IMG/VR virus record: IMGVR_UViG_3300018012_000002
Location: 1-40,039 of that record
Reading direction: 5' to 3' (one strand)
DNA from: a virus
DNA: 40,039 nt
Positions within the stretch are counted from its first letter, which is position 1. Each line of letters starts with the position of its first letter. The notes beneath the pieces are model-generated. The model was not told the DNA's origin. It searched no databases and saw nothing but the letters and a program-made list of their open reading frames with translations. This document shows, one piece after another, positions 23,402 to 31,192 of this stretch. The translations under genes and the position numbers were made by a program.

Positions 23402-23431
23402 TTGACGCCGACCAGCGATTTAAGATATATC
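23402..23431 (+). promoter_or_regulatory. Putative promoter of the 23470-24202 island
   Basis: TTGACG (23402-23407) and TATATC (23426-23431) are 18 bases apart, ahead of the plus-strand pair. In the same intergenic region the minus strand has TTGACT with TATTAG 17 bases on, which may drive the scaffold gene, so the promoters diverge. Confidence 0.5.
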
Positions 23432-23469
23432 TTACTAATACTAAATATTATCAATGGAGTCAACTCTTT

Positions 23470-23730
23470 ATGTATTCTAAAGAAGAAATTCAAGATGCTT
23501 CCATTGAGGAGATAAAGGACTTTTTGATTGAATTATATGATTACATAAATGAAGTTGACTACAAATTAAAACAAGTCATTGATTTGATACCCATGAAATA
23601 TAAGAGAATACCATCTAATAGAAACGATAGGTTATTTTTTGGACGACAAAATATAAAAATTGATCTGGAAGAATTTGAATTGGCCAAAAAAAGAATGGAA
23701 GAATTGTTGAAAAAATATGATGAAAGTTGA
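23470..23730 (+). CDS. Small helical protein, unknown
   Basis: This 86-residue protein starts MYSKEEIQDASIEEIKDFL. It is mostly helical and charged (ELAKKRMEELLKKYDES at the end), without Cys or membrane segments. Its last 14 bases overlap the next gene. It belongs to an island with its own promoter on the strand opposite to the late genes. Function unknown. Confidence 0.65.
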   Translation: MYSKEEIQDASIEEIKDFLIELYDYINEVDYKLKQVIDLIPMKYKRIPSNRNDRLFFGRQNIKIDLEEFELAKKRMEELLKKYDES

Positions 23731-24202
23731 TCCATTAGACGCTCACGATAGACTACTACACTTTAAAAAAGATCAAGCGGAGAATCTTTTTCAAGGAGTG
23801 CATGAATGTTTGACACAGAACAAAGATTGCGTCTCGATGCAAGAGTATTTTCCATATGTGTACATTTTTGCTCATCCAAGAACTGCGGATGATGGTGTTA
23901 CTAAAAGGATGATCTGGCAGCCAAGACTAACTATTCCGAAAGCACAAACGAATTCTTACCTTTTTAGAGCGATTTCCAAGACTGATTTAATACAAATCGT
24001 TTGGTTATTGCCGCCAAGAGAACTGTGGGATCAATACCAAATTGGCAAGGTGACGGAAAGCAAGGATGTTGTAACTAGCATCATGAACTTTTTACATGCT
24101 CGAGAGGCTTTAGAACATCCTCATGCTGACGATTGGTCTGAGGAGAAGATTAAGGAAAAGTTATTAGAAATCGAATCGAGCTTTAAATATAAGATGATTT
24201 GA
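23717..24202 (+). CDS. Hypothetical protein
   Basis: This 161-residue protein has an aromatic central part (MQEYFPYVYIFAHPRTADDG, IWQPRLTIPKAQTNSYLFR). A segment DLIQIVWLLPPRELWDQYQ looks like a pattern used in small enzymes or binding proteins, and the C-terminus is helical. It overlaps the previous gene, so the two are co-translated. No family was recognised with confidence. Confidence 0.65.
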   Translation: MMKVDPLDAHDRLLHFKKDQAENLFQGVHECLTQNKDCVSMQEYFPYVYIFAHPRTADDGVTKRMIWQPRLTIPKAQTNSYLFRAISKTDLIQIVWLLPPRELWDQYQIGKVTESKDVVTSIMNFLHAREALEHPHADDWSEEKIKEKLLEIESSFKYKMI

Positions 24203-24250
24203 TTGAATAAGAGACGATTTTTCAGTCAGTTGTTAAAGTAAACTTGAATA

Positions 24251-24454
24251 CTAGACTACTGACCGGGGTTTGCTGCCTAATTGCTTCTTGGACACTGGCC
24301 TAAAGCCAACGCTGGCATCTCTCATTCTTCCGAGAGGATTTTTTGAGCCAGTGCCATAGTAATCGCCCATTCCATGCTTAGTAAATTGAGTGTGAGCTTC
24401 TCTCAGTTTGGGTTTAGAGGCTTTGGGACCGGACTTTGCCTTTAAAGGAAACAT
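24251..24454 (-). CDS. Small basic protein, paralogue of the next gene
   Basis: This 67-residue, strongly basic protein has GMGDYYGTGSKNPLGRMRD in the middle. The gene upstream contains a similar block (GSDYGKGFNNPVGKFSARG), so the two are probably related. Its ATG overlaps the upstream stop. Small basic proteins of this kind are common in phage morphogenesis clusters and may be minor capsid or DNA-associated. Function unknown. Confidence 0.6.
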   Translation of the reverse strand: MFPLKAKSGPKASKPKLREAHTQFTKHGMGDYYGTGSKNPLGRMRDASVGFRPVSKKQLGSKPRSVV

Positions 24455-24687
24455 TATCGAATCGCTTCGTTAGGTAAAAAGGCACATGCCTCTTGTGGAA
24501 TCGGTCCGCTTTGTGGACCTCTGGCAGAGAATTTACCAACGGGGTTGTTAAAACCTTTGCCGTAATCAGAGCCAGCGGGCATGAATCTTCCGGTGGTGGT
24601 TTGTTCCTTTCTAGGGGCCGGAAACTGAATGTCTACCATACGATTGTGGTAAGCGATGGGGTCATGTAGAACTTTTTCTTTACTCAT
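24454..24687 (-). CDS. Small basic protein
   Basis: This 77-residue protein starts MSKEKVLHDPIAYHNRMVD and contains FMPAGSDYGKGFNNPVGKF, matching the repeated theme of the following gene. It lies between a structured non-coding stretch and the scaffold-side genes. It may be a minor virion component. Confidence 0.6.
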   Translation of the reverse strand: MSKEKVLHDPIAYHNRMVDIQFPAPRKEQTTTGRFMPAGSDYGKGFNNPVGKFSARGPQSGPIPQEACAFLPNEAIR

Positions 24688-24702
24688 GTTTACCTCAAAA
24701 AA

Positions 24703-25059
24703 GTGCCCATCTCCAGTTTACCGGCGGATCTCTCAGGGCTACCGCCTCTAAGTGGTGTGAGTCCACTGGCTTATTAAAGTCCGCCGCCACGACTAAATGA
24801 CGCTCTTGGCTCGGGCCAGCCTTTAGTCAGGAGCAGAGCGTGAGACCTCCTGTTCAGTTGATCGGGATTTATGACTTAAACTCAACCCAATCACTTGCCC
24901 TCTGAAAACTCGAGTTTGCTCTTGGCAGCTCTTACGGGTAACTCGGAATCCCGCACGTCTAACAGGGAACCAAGACTCCCACGCGTGGTCCTTAGGCCTA
25001 AACCTAAGGGGCCTTATGACTAGCAAGGAGAAGGGTCTTAGTCATAAGGGGAGGAAACT
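24703..25059 (-). ncRNA. Structured non-coding RNA candidate
   Basis: About 350 bases without a convincing gene are richer in GC than their surroundings and full of local helices. These include an 11-bp stem at 25013-25023/25040-25050, a 7-bp stem just below it (CCTTAGG/CCTAAGG), a 7-bp pair GACTAAA/TTTAGTC at 24791-24797/24822-24828, and GGCGGA/TCCGCC at 24723-24728/24780-24785 enclosing AGTGG/CCACT. The strand is taken from the flanking genes. It could be a ribozyme or a phage-specific RNA. I could not match it to a known class. Confidence 0.5.
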
Positions 25060-25272
25060 CTAGTAACGATATCCTGGTTTCATGGGACGGCCTTTAATGT
25101 GACGATCGCCATGTTCCTGATCTCGTTGCACATGCTCGCTGGTGTCTGGATAATCCTTAATTCCTCCAGATCCTTCAGCGCTGTGGTACTCTTTAAGGTG
25201 GTTTTTTGATTTCATAGCCATATCAGAACTATGAGGCCATCCACCATAATCATTTATTTTCCGACCGGCCAT
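25060..25272 (-). CDS. Small hydrophilic basic protein
   Basis: This 70-residue protein starts MAGRKINDYGGWPHSSD and ends KGRPMKPGYRY. It is very hydrophilic with many His, Lys and Gly, resembling the other small basic proteins of this phage. It is flanked by the stem-loop/pentamer array upstream and the structured RNA candidate downstream. No family was recognised. Confidence 0.6.
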   Translation of the reverse strand: MAGRKINDYGGWPHSSDMAMKSKNHLKEYHSAEGSGGIKDYPDTSEHVQRDQEHGDRHIKGRPMKPGYRY

Positions 25273-25346
25273 CTTATACCCCTAATTTACCGTTTTTTCT
25301 CATTATATCGATCAACAAATCTTTTGCAACAATCTTCATTGCGTCT

Positions 25347-26325
25347 CGAATAAAACCGTGCCGTGTGTTGCCTTGTCTTGCCATGCCCCGCCATGCCATG
25401 CCTCGCCGTGCCCTACCAAGATACCTGAGATCTTACGATCACATTAAACCGTGCCATGGGTTGCCTTGCGATACCTCGCCTGGCCAGGCCTTGCCAAGCC
25501 ATGAAACTTAGGCCTTGCGACCATATAAAACCATGCGATGCCTCGCCGTGCCATGCCAGTAAACTTTTGATCTTTCGACCATATGAAACCATGCCGTGTC
25601 TAGACGTGCCTTGCCCCGCCAAGCCATACCATACCTTGCCATGCCACGCCAAGATACCTGAGATCTTTCGATCATATAAAACCGTGCCATGCCACGTCTC
25701 GCCAAGCCTTGCCACGTCTCGCCAAGCCTTGCCCTACCGTAACGCGCATTGCCTTGCCCGACCTCAACTTGCCAAACCATGACTTGCCTTGCCCAATCAT
25801 TCCATAACAGGCGATACCTAACCGAGAAACTTTTGATCTAGCGATCATATTAAACCGTGCGATGCCCTGCCCTACAGCGCCGTGCCATGCGACGCCACGC
25901 CGTGCCAGGATACCTGAGATCCTTCGATCACATTAAACCTTGCCGTGCCAAGCCATGCCTAGCCAGGCCACGCCATGTCAAGCCATGCCGAGCTAAGCGA
26001 AGCCACGAAACTTAGGCCTTGCGACCATATTAAACCGTGCGATGCCAATCCTTGCCAATCCTTGCCATACCAGGCCCCACCATGCCACGCGCTGCCGAAC
26101 CAAGATATTTGAGATCCTTCGACCACATAAAACCGTGCCGTGCGATGCCTTACAGCGCCGTGCCATGCCACGTCTCGCCAAGCCTTGCCATGCCCTACCA
26201 GGTCTAGAAACTTTAGATTCTTCGACCACATAAAACCGCGCCTTACCAAAACGCGCTAAACGCCGCCTGACCTTAACTTACCAAACATCACCTTGCCAAG
26301 ACCACACCGCGCTATGCCTAGAAAC
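25347..26325 (-). repeat. Stem-loop repeat array embedded in GGCAN pentamers
   Basis: About 980 bases consist of two alternating components on the minus strand: runs of GGCAN pentamers, and a conserved unit of about 35 nt containing GGTTTxATxTG followed by a 4-bp hairpin. Nine hairpins are readable, starting near 25429, 25511, 25569, 25662, 25835, 25918, 26015, 26113 and 26216. Loops are GUAA, GCAA, GAAA, GAAA, GCUA, GAAG, GCAA, GAAG and GAAG. Stems vary between GATC/GATC, GGTC/GATC and GGTC/GGCC, keeping pairing by wobble or covariation. Long open frames here are by-products of stop-poor pentamers. Confidence 0.75.
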
Positions 26326-26910
26326 TTAGTCTTTGACCTGAGAGAAGGATAAAAGCTTGTATCGACCAAAACCTATCTTTCGTCCATCTCCGATGCCTTC
26401 AAATAGGCCGCCATTCTCGACACAGGATTTCATATCCTCTTTGGAAACGGCTCGATCATCCCAGCTTATTGTAGCTGCTGCTTGCCAGCCCTCTTTGGCA
26501 GCTACTCTATAGCGAAGATTTCGTCCTTTTGTCATGGGATTGACTACAGAACGTACATCTAGATAGACGAGTTCGTCAGATTTGCGAAGTATCTCATCGT
26601 CCGGGGGGACAAATCGATCTTTGATAAGAATTTTTTCCTCGACTACCTCAAGAGTAGCGCCAACTTTTTTGGAAAGATTCCCTTTGCCCACTTTAATGTG
26701 CTTTCCACCCCCCGTAATTGATCCTACGAGATAGGTATTGTAGACAAAGAGATTTCTGTCGGGAGTCATAAGTACAGTTCTTTTCCATGACTCCTCATCA
26801 TTACCTGTCATTCCTGACTTTGGTTTTGAAGCAGATAAAGTGTCGATAGGGAAGGTATTAAATAGAATTGTTTTAACACCTTCAATTTCGATTCTAAAAT
26901 ATATTTTCAT
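26326..26910 (-). CDS. RAMP-like (Cas7/Cas6-fold-like) phage protein, uncharacterised
   Basis: This 194-residue protein has an N-terminal strand (IYFRIEIEGVKTILFN), a middle part with LVYLDVRSVVN and RNLRYRVAAKEGW, and a C-terminal glycine-rich loop GLFEGIGDGRKIGFGRYKLLSF. The same order occurs in a widespread family of about 190-residue phage and plasmid proteins, and the last loop resembles the G-rich loop of RAMP RNA-binding proteins. It is controlled by its own promoter with a leader shared with the next upstream small gene, so it looks early and non-structural. RNA binding is an inference. Confidence 0.6.
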   Translation of the reverse strand: MKIYFRIEIEGVKTILFNTFPIDTLSASKPKSGMTGNDEESWKRTVLMTPDRNLFVYNTYLVGSITGGGKHIKVGKGNLSKKVGATLEVVEEKILIKDRFVPPDDEILRKSDELVYLDVRSVVNPMTKGRNLRYRVAAKEGWQAAATISWDDRAVSKEDMKSCVENGGLFEGIGDGRKIGFGRYKLLSFSQVKD

Positions 26911-26933
26911 GATAGCCTCCTGTTGCGTGCATA

Positions 26934-26963
26934 AGTATACTACAGAGAAACAGTTAGATGCAA
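26934..26963 (-). promoter_or_regulatory. Promoter of the RAMP-like gene
   Basis: On the minus strand TTGCAT (26963-26958) and TATACT (26939-26934) are 18 bases apart, followed by a leader GCAACAGGAGGCT and the ATG. The promoter and leader are near-duplicates of those at 27402-27373. Confidence 0.75.
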
Positions 26964-26986
26964 GGAAAAGAAATGATTAACACAAA

Positions 26987-27030
26987 GACGCATTTCATCC
27001 CAGTCCTAAAGAACTGGGTTTTCATGCGTC
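26987..27030 (-). terminator. Long bulged hairpin after the 101-residue gene
   Basis: GACGCAT and ATGCGTC pair at the ends and CCCAGT/ACTGGG inside, forming one long interrupted hairpin. It lies between the stop of the upstream gene and the next promoter, and is followed on the minus strand by TTTGTG. It is a likely weak terminator or RNA-processing element. Confidence 0.55.
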
Positions 27031-27042
27031 CAAGGATAAATT

Positions 27043-27348
27043 CTACTTCAAACTTTGTCTAATTTCTTCGAACTCTTTTTTTTCTTTTTCTAAATATTCT
27101 TTGACTTTGTCTTGAAGTTCCCCTAAGCCGCAAAAACATCCATATCCTTTAAAATGTTCATAAGATTCATAAAAAAAACTTTTTGCAAGCGAAAATTCAT
27201 GCAAATTCTTGTCTGAATCAAATATTTCATCTAGACATTCTAAACAAAAATCTAGCAATAGTTCTTCAGTTTCCATAGCTTCGATTAAGCGTCGCCTGAT
27301 CTCTCTTGATTGACTGACACGCGTTGTTATTTTACCGGTATTCTTCAT
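27043..27348 (-). CDS. Small early protein, paralogue of the next upstream gene
   Basis: This 101-residue protein has SREIRRRLIEAMETEELLLDFCLECLDEIF, which parallels TREIRTVLKDTLVAEETLYNYCVYLLGEIF in the gene upstream (both shown as themes), so the two arose by duplication. The C-terminus is a charged helix. It has a strong AGGAGG leader and its own promoter. The fold may be a death-domain-like or effector-associated helical bundle, but this is uncertain. Probably an early host-takeover or regulatory gene. Confidence 0.6.
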   Translation of the reverse strand: MKNTGKITTRVSQSREIRRRLIEAMETEELLLDFCLECLDEIFDSDKNLHEFSLAKSFFYESYEHFKGYGCFCGLGELQDKVKEYLEKEKKEFEEIRQSLK

Positions 27349-27372
27349 GATAAGCCTCCTGTTGCTTGTATA

Positions 27373-27402
27373 ACCATATTAGAGATAAAGAGTTAAGTGC
27401 AA
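27373..27402 (-). promoter_or_regulatory. Promoter of the 101-residue gene
   Basis: TTGCAC (27402-27397) and TATGGT (27378-27373) are 18 bases apart, with the same GCAACAGGAGGCT leader as the promoter downstream. The -35 lies inside the end of the preceding gene. Confidence 0.7.
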
Positions 27403-27689
27403 GAAGATGCTTCGTCTTGCATTTCAAGTTTGCTTCTCAGCTCACTCATTTTATCGATGATGTTTTCTTCTTTTTTCCTCTTTTTAATCCTATCTATCAT
27501 TTCATCTATTGTTATGAAAGTTGGATCAAGATAAATAGAAAGATCTTCATGCCACAGCTCAATTTCGATGTTGATATAATCCTTATCCTCAGGGAATATC
27601 TCCCCCAAAAGATAAACACAATAATTGTACAAAGTTTCTTCTGCGACTAGCGTATCTTTTAAAACTGTTCTTATTTCTCTTGTGCTCAT
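27393..27689 (-). CDS. Small early protein
   Basis: This 98-residue protein has an N-terminal helical part similar to the next gene's, then an acidic middle and a Lys/Glu-rich C-terminal helix (IDRIKKRKKEENIIDKM). It is the first gene downstream of a promoter containing an operator-like site, so it may be repressed in cells that carry the phage repressor. No family was recognised. Confidence 0.6.
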   Translation of the reverse strand: MSTREIRTVLKDTLVAEETLYNYCVYLLGEIFPEDKDYINIEIELWHEDLSIYLDPTFITIDEMIDRIKKRKKEENIIDKMSELRSKLEMQDEASSCT

Positions 27690-27730
27690 AATTTCTTAAT
27701 CCTCAGGTTTGTTTGTTTAACGCTCCTAAG

Positions 27731-27760
27731 AGCATACGACACTTGTGTAATTACTGTCTA
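27731..27760 (-). promoter_or_regulatory. Promoter with operator-like site in the spacer
   Basis: On the minus strand TAGACA (27760-27755) and TATGCT (27736-27731) are 18 bases apart. The 12-base CACTTGTGTAAT (plus strand, 27740-27751) in the spacer is identical to that between the repressor and ERF genes. A repressor bound there would block this early promoter. Confidence 0.65.
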
Positions 27761-27854
27761 TAAGAACAAATATTTGAAAAATACGAATGAATCTGTATGG
27801 ATCAGAAACTCTGAAAAATAAAAAATATCTACTACGTTTTGGTTGTAATAGGGA

Positions 27855-29954
27855 TTATTGCTGAGCCATTCCCCCGACGCCTTGCAACATCTGTTGAACG
27901 AAGTCATTGCCCATGGCTGTTTGCTTTGACTGCATCTTATCGGCATGCTCTCTTACGTCTTGTGCGTAATCGAATGACTGGAGTTTAGCTTCAGCTAATG
28001 CCGTCTCTACTTCTCCATACTTAGAAATAACATCGATTAGCTTCTCGAGTGCCTCAGCTTTTGCTTTAGTCGAGAGAGCTTCGTTCTTTTGGACCTCACT
28101 GATTCTTTCCTCGAAAAGCCCAATATTGCTTTCATTTCTGCCGTGTCTTTCTCGGGCACTTGCCAAAAGATTAGCAGCGCGAGCATAAAGCTCTTTAATT
28201 TTTGCATCTTCGAGAGATTGAGCGACCATTTGAGTATGCTGAGCCATCGCTTGTTGCTGTTGTTCTTGTTGAGCAAGGAGCTGGACGAGTTCGTTTTTGC
28301 CTTGGATAACAGCTCGTTTTGCGATCTCTGATGGTGGGATGATGCCTCCGAGAGCTTGATTAAGCTCCATCCATTGCATAAATTCTTGCTGTTTCTGCGT
28401 GGCAGTATTGAGGCCTTCTTCCACGAGGACTTGGTACCTTGAAAAGATACTGGAGTAGAAAAAAGGAGATAGTTCTTCCCCCACGAAGAGCTTAATCTTA
28501 TCCGCATTCCAATTGGTTAAGACTATTTTCAAAAGAATATCTCCTAAACATTTGAGAGAATAATCCCATTGGTCGAAGTATTTTTGTAAAACCATGAGAT
28601 TTGCGGCTTGTTTCATCAGAAGTGTGAGACCGCTCATTTGCTTGTGGTCGTCACCAGCCCAAGATTCTAGATTCACTCCTGAAGTGGAAAAGATTAAGTT
28701 GGCTAGTTGATCTGCTAGTTGGAGAGTCGATGCTGGGACCGAGGAAGGCATGATTTTTTCGACGTCGGTCATCTGATAGCCTTCGTTGACGACGATGTCC
28801 CAGCCTTGGCCGGAGCGTTTTAAATTGTCCTCGTTAGCGACGGCGCCGACTTTTCTTTTCCATCCAGCGTTAATCGTCGCCTCTTCGATGTCATTGGCGA
28901 TAATGATCTTCCTATTCATGAGAAATTGTGGGTCTCTCATTGTTTTTACGAGAGAACGGACGCGAAGATCGTAGTAATTGATGTGAGGCTCGTAATTCCA
29001 AAAGACTGGAATGAAAGGACAGCAGTAATCGAAGCCTAGAGGATTATCTCCTTGGAACATCAGTTGATCATTGAGTACGACGGCTAATTTCCAAGTGGGA
29101 ACATCGACGGTTACGACTTGCAAATCTGGAATTTGATAGAGTACTTGATCTAAATTTGTGTGTTGCTCGGAAAAATCGAAGAACTGATTTCTAGTTTTTG
29201 AATAGAGCCTTTTCTTTTTGCGCTTCCATTTGTACCACACATAACTCAAGACCATGAGATCATTACGGGCCATGTTGTAGTTCTCAGGTAGGAAATAGAA
29301 GCTACCATAGCGTTGGGGCGAACCGGACATCGGAGCGATATTTTCTACTTTATCCGGGAATCTGTTCTCTGCTTCCTTTTTGGAGATGTACTCTTGACAC
29401 CAGACAAATTGCGCATCGGACATATCTGGTTCGCGGAAATAGGGATCGACGAGGAAAGCGTTATATTCCCAAATCTTTAGCTTAAGTTGGCCTTGAGCTG
29501 GATCATCGTTCATGAAGTCAAGATATGGCTGGAGAAGTACCATTCCTGAAACAGCAGCGAGCTCGCATGCTTTGGAAAACTGCTCGTTGATTCCTTCAGC
29601 GTTACAAACATGAGTAATTAAGCGAGTGTATTGATCTGTAGTTTGTGTATCTGCACCTTCGCCGGGAATATAATTGATCGATTTTCGGTGTTGACGCTGA
29701 TAACCAGTTACCATGTTCACGGGCTGTTGTATCAGATTAAAATAGAAGTTCTGATACGAAAATGAGGGTGTGAAATTAAAATATCTGTTTATGAAGGTTT
29801 GAGAACCAGCGTAAAAGAGCGTATCTATATTGCTTTGATTCCAGCGAGCTTGCTCAATTGGCTGAAATTTCGAATACAGATTATCGAGCCATTGACGGAC
29901 ATTACCCTGGTTCGGCTCCAAGGCGTTGTTCCAGGGAGGATAGTAGAAGCTCAA
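27855..29954 (-). CDS. Portal protein (P22-like)
   Basis: This 699-residue protein has the order expected of P22-type portals: an N-terminal helical wing (NVRQWLDNLYSKFQPIEQAR), then NLIQQPVNMVTGYQRQHRKS, DQYTRLITHVCNAEGINEQF and GMVLLQPYLDFM. A central VWCQEYISKKEAENRFPDK is followed by PFIPVFWNYEP and the stem region (RDPQFLMNRKIIIANDIEEAT). The last 200 residues are helical and Gln-rich, as in the barrel of such portals. As a dodecamer it forms the DNA entry pore at one capsid vertex and docks the terminase. Length is close to the P22 portal (about 725). Confidence 0.85.
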   Translation of the reverse strand: MSFYYPPWNNALEPNQGNVRQWLDNLYSKFQPIEQARWNQSNIDTLFYAGSQTFINRYFNFTPSFSYQNFYFNLIQQPVNMVTGYQRQHRKSINYIPGEGADTQTTDQYTRLITHVCNAEGINEQFSKACELAAVSGMVLLQPYLDFMNDDPAQGQLKLKIWEYNAFLVDPYFREPDMSDAQFVWCQEYISKKEAENRFPDKVENIAPMSGSPQRYGSFYFLPENYNMARNDLMVLSYVWYKWKRKKKRLYSKTRNQFFDFSEQHTNLDQVLYQIPDLQVVTVDVPTWKLAVVLNDQLMFQGDNPLGFDYCCPFIPVFWNYEPHINYYDLRVRSLVKTMRDPQFLMNRKIIIANDIEEATINAGWKRKVGAVANEDNLKRSGQGWDIVVNEGYQMTDVEKIMPSSVPASTLQLADQLANLIFSTSGVNLESWAGDDHKQMSGLTLLMKQAANLMVLQKYFDQWDYSLKCLGDILLKIVLTNWNADKIKLFVGEELSPFFYSSIFSRYQVLVEEGLNTATQKQQEFMQWMELNQALGGIIPPSEIAKRAVIQGKNELVQLLAQQEQQQQAMAQHTQMVAQSLEDAKIKELYARAANLLASARERHGRNESNIGLFEERISEVQKNEALSTKAKAEALEKLIDVISKYGEVETALAEAKLQSFDYAQDVREHADKMQSKQTAMGNDFVQQMLQGVGGMAQQ

Positions 29955-30050
29955 ATAATTCCTACAAGTAAATAATAAATTTACTTATATCTAGCTTCTT
30001 CCGAAAAAACAACGATATTTTAAAGTGCCTTCATTCAGGTGCCGTTAGCA

Positions 30051-30341
30051 TCATCCGGGAAGATCTGGGAAGATCTGTTGACCGCTAATATACTCAACAT
30101 TTTTAATCAATGCGGTTGCTTCCGAAAGCGCGGCATCTTTCAAACCTTCGGCATCGATAAGTTCTACGAGTAGTATAGCATGAAATCGATTGAACGCCGC
30201 AATAGCAATGCCCGAATTATGCCCTTCGACTGCTTTTTTAAAGTGGATTCCTAGCTTGATCACTAGCTCTAGTACTTCATGAATAATATGATCAGGTACT
30301 TCATCGGAACGATAAAGACGAGTTCTATCAATTTTGTCCAC
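30051..30341 (-). CDS. Small helical protein, unknown
   Basis: This 96-residue protein starts with GTG after GGAGATTAG, directly behind the upstream stop. It has LYRSDEVPDHIIHEVLELVIKLG, then a helical central part with VEGHNSGIAIAAFNRFHAILLVELI. No Cys or membrane segment. It sits between TerL-side genes and the portal. No family was recognised. Confidence 0.6.
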   Translation of the reverse strand: MDKIDRTRLYRSDEVPDHIIHEVLELVIKLGIHFKKAVEGHNSGIAIAAFNRFHAILLVELIDAEGLKDAALSEATALIKNVEYISGQQIFPDLPG

Positions 30342-30605
30342 CTAATCTCCCATGTTGAGATGGCCGTTTCCTCCCGTATCGCGATCGGGGGAATCATTGG
30401 AATTATTCCAGCCGCCACAAACTCTATCCCATGCATTAGATATGGATTCACTATCTCTTGTCTCTTGTTCCCGCATCCATTCGCCGAAAGAAGGGATATA
30501 GTCACCTTCGTTCTTTTGGTTTACCGCGTCTATATATTCTTGATAAAAGTGTGTGTTCGGCTCCAAGTCCAGAACGAACGAATGTACCGGAACGCTAACA
30601 TGCAT
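30342..30605 (-). CDS. Small acidic protein, unknown
   Basis: I start at the ATG at 30605 (MHVSVPVHSF), 13 bases after AGGAGG, giving 87 residues. The frame is open further upstream, but that part overlaps a divergent gene. The sequence contains HFYQEYIDAVNQKNEGDY and a Gly/Asp/Asn-rich end. Its stop touches the next gene's start, so the two are coupled. Confidence 0.5.
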   Translation of the reverse strand: MHVSVPVHSFVLDLEPNTHFYQEYIDAVNQKNEGDYIPSFGEWMREQETRDSESISNAWDRVCGGWNNSNDSPDRDTGGNGHLNMGD

Positions 30606-30772
30606 AAATGCATAAATACCTCCTAGAAAAATGTGTCTACCAATCATAACAACCCAGTGTTTAATTTCCAGAGGATCAGAGGATAACGCACTACTCAATA
30701 TTTGTCTAAGACTATAAATTTTCTGGATTTTCACGGTTTTTGTGATATCATTAATGGACCAAAGGAGGATCG

Positions 30773-30967
30773 ATGAGCGAGAAAGCAAATTGGAAAGTAC
30801 ACGAAATTTTCGATGATATCGCACATATACAAATCAATGGTTTAAATTATTTTATTGACGGAGAAGAAGCCTGTCTAGCTCATGCGATTCTTTGTTTGGT
30901 CGACGAAGTGAGAAATGTACGAGACGAGCTAATGCTGATTGGGGAAAAGATGCATGTCAAAAGATAA
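30773..30967 (+). CDS. Small protein, unknown
   Basis: This 64-residue protein is preceded by AAAGGAGG seven bases before the ATG. It contains HEIFDDIAHIQINGLNYFIDG and a helical end (LCLVDEVRNVRDELMLIGE). The TATCAT 25 bases upstream may be a -10. It is coupled to the next gene by overlap. Accessory plus-strand island between portal and TerL. Confidence 0.6.
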   Translation: MSEKANWKVHEIFDDIAHIQINGLNYFIDGEEACLAHAILCLVDEVRNVRDELMLIGEKMHVKR

Positions 30968-31163
30968 AAAGAGAAAAAGTGTTCAATCGTTTGTTATATA
31001 TCAGAACCTTCCAGAAAAATTTGAACAAAAAATGAATCAAGCTTTGGAATCAATTGAAGATAGCCCAACTGGTAAATTGATTGATGTTAAATTTTCATTC
31101 GGTTCTGATGAGAATTCTAATTACTTTTGCGCAATTATTCTTTATGAATATGAACAAGAATGA
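30954..31163 (+). CDS. Small basic-acidic protein, unknown
   Basis: This protein has 69 residues from the ATG at 30954, which overlaps the end of the previous gene. The N-terminus is basic (SKDKKRKSVQSFVIYQNLPEKF). The C-terminal half holds two strands (LIDVKFSFGS and YFCAIILYEYE). No family was recognised. Confidence 0.6.
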   Translation: MSKDKKRKSVQSFVIYQNLPEKFEQKMNQALESIEDSPTGKLIDVKFSFGSDENSNYFCAIILYEYEQE

Positions 31164-31192
31164 AAAGTTTTGTGAACACAATCAAAGCGGAA

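Noticed and set aside
24823-25026. A 67-codon minus-strand frame in the structured stretch
   Set aside because: No ribosome site. It crosses several strong stems, and its composition (Arg/Ser-rich) is typical of translated structured RNA.
25413-26249. Several long minus- and plus-strand frames rich in Ala, Arg, Trp and His
   Set aside because: They are translations of GGCAN pentamers, which rarely contain stops in any frame. They have no ribosome sites and overlap one another.
25347-26325. CRISPR array
   Set aside because: Unit spacing is irregular, the spacers are themselves low-complexity pentamers, the repeat is not conserved enough, and there are no cas genes.
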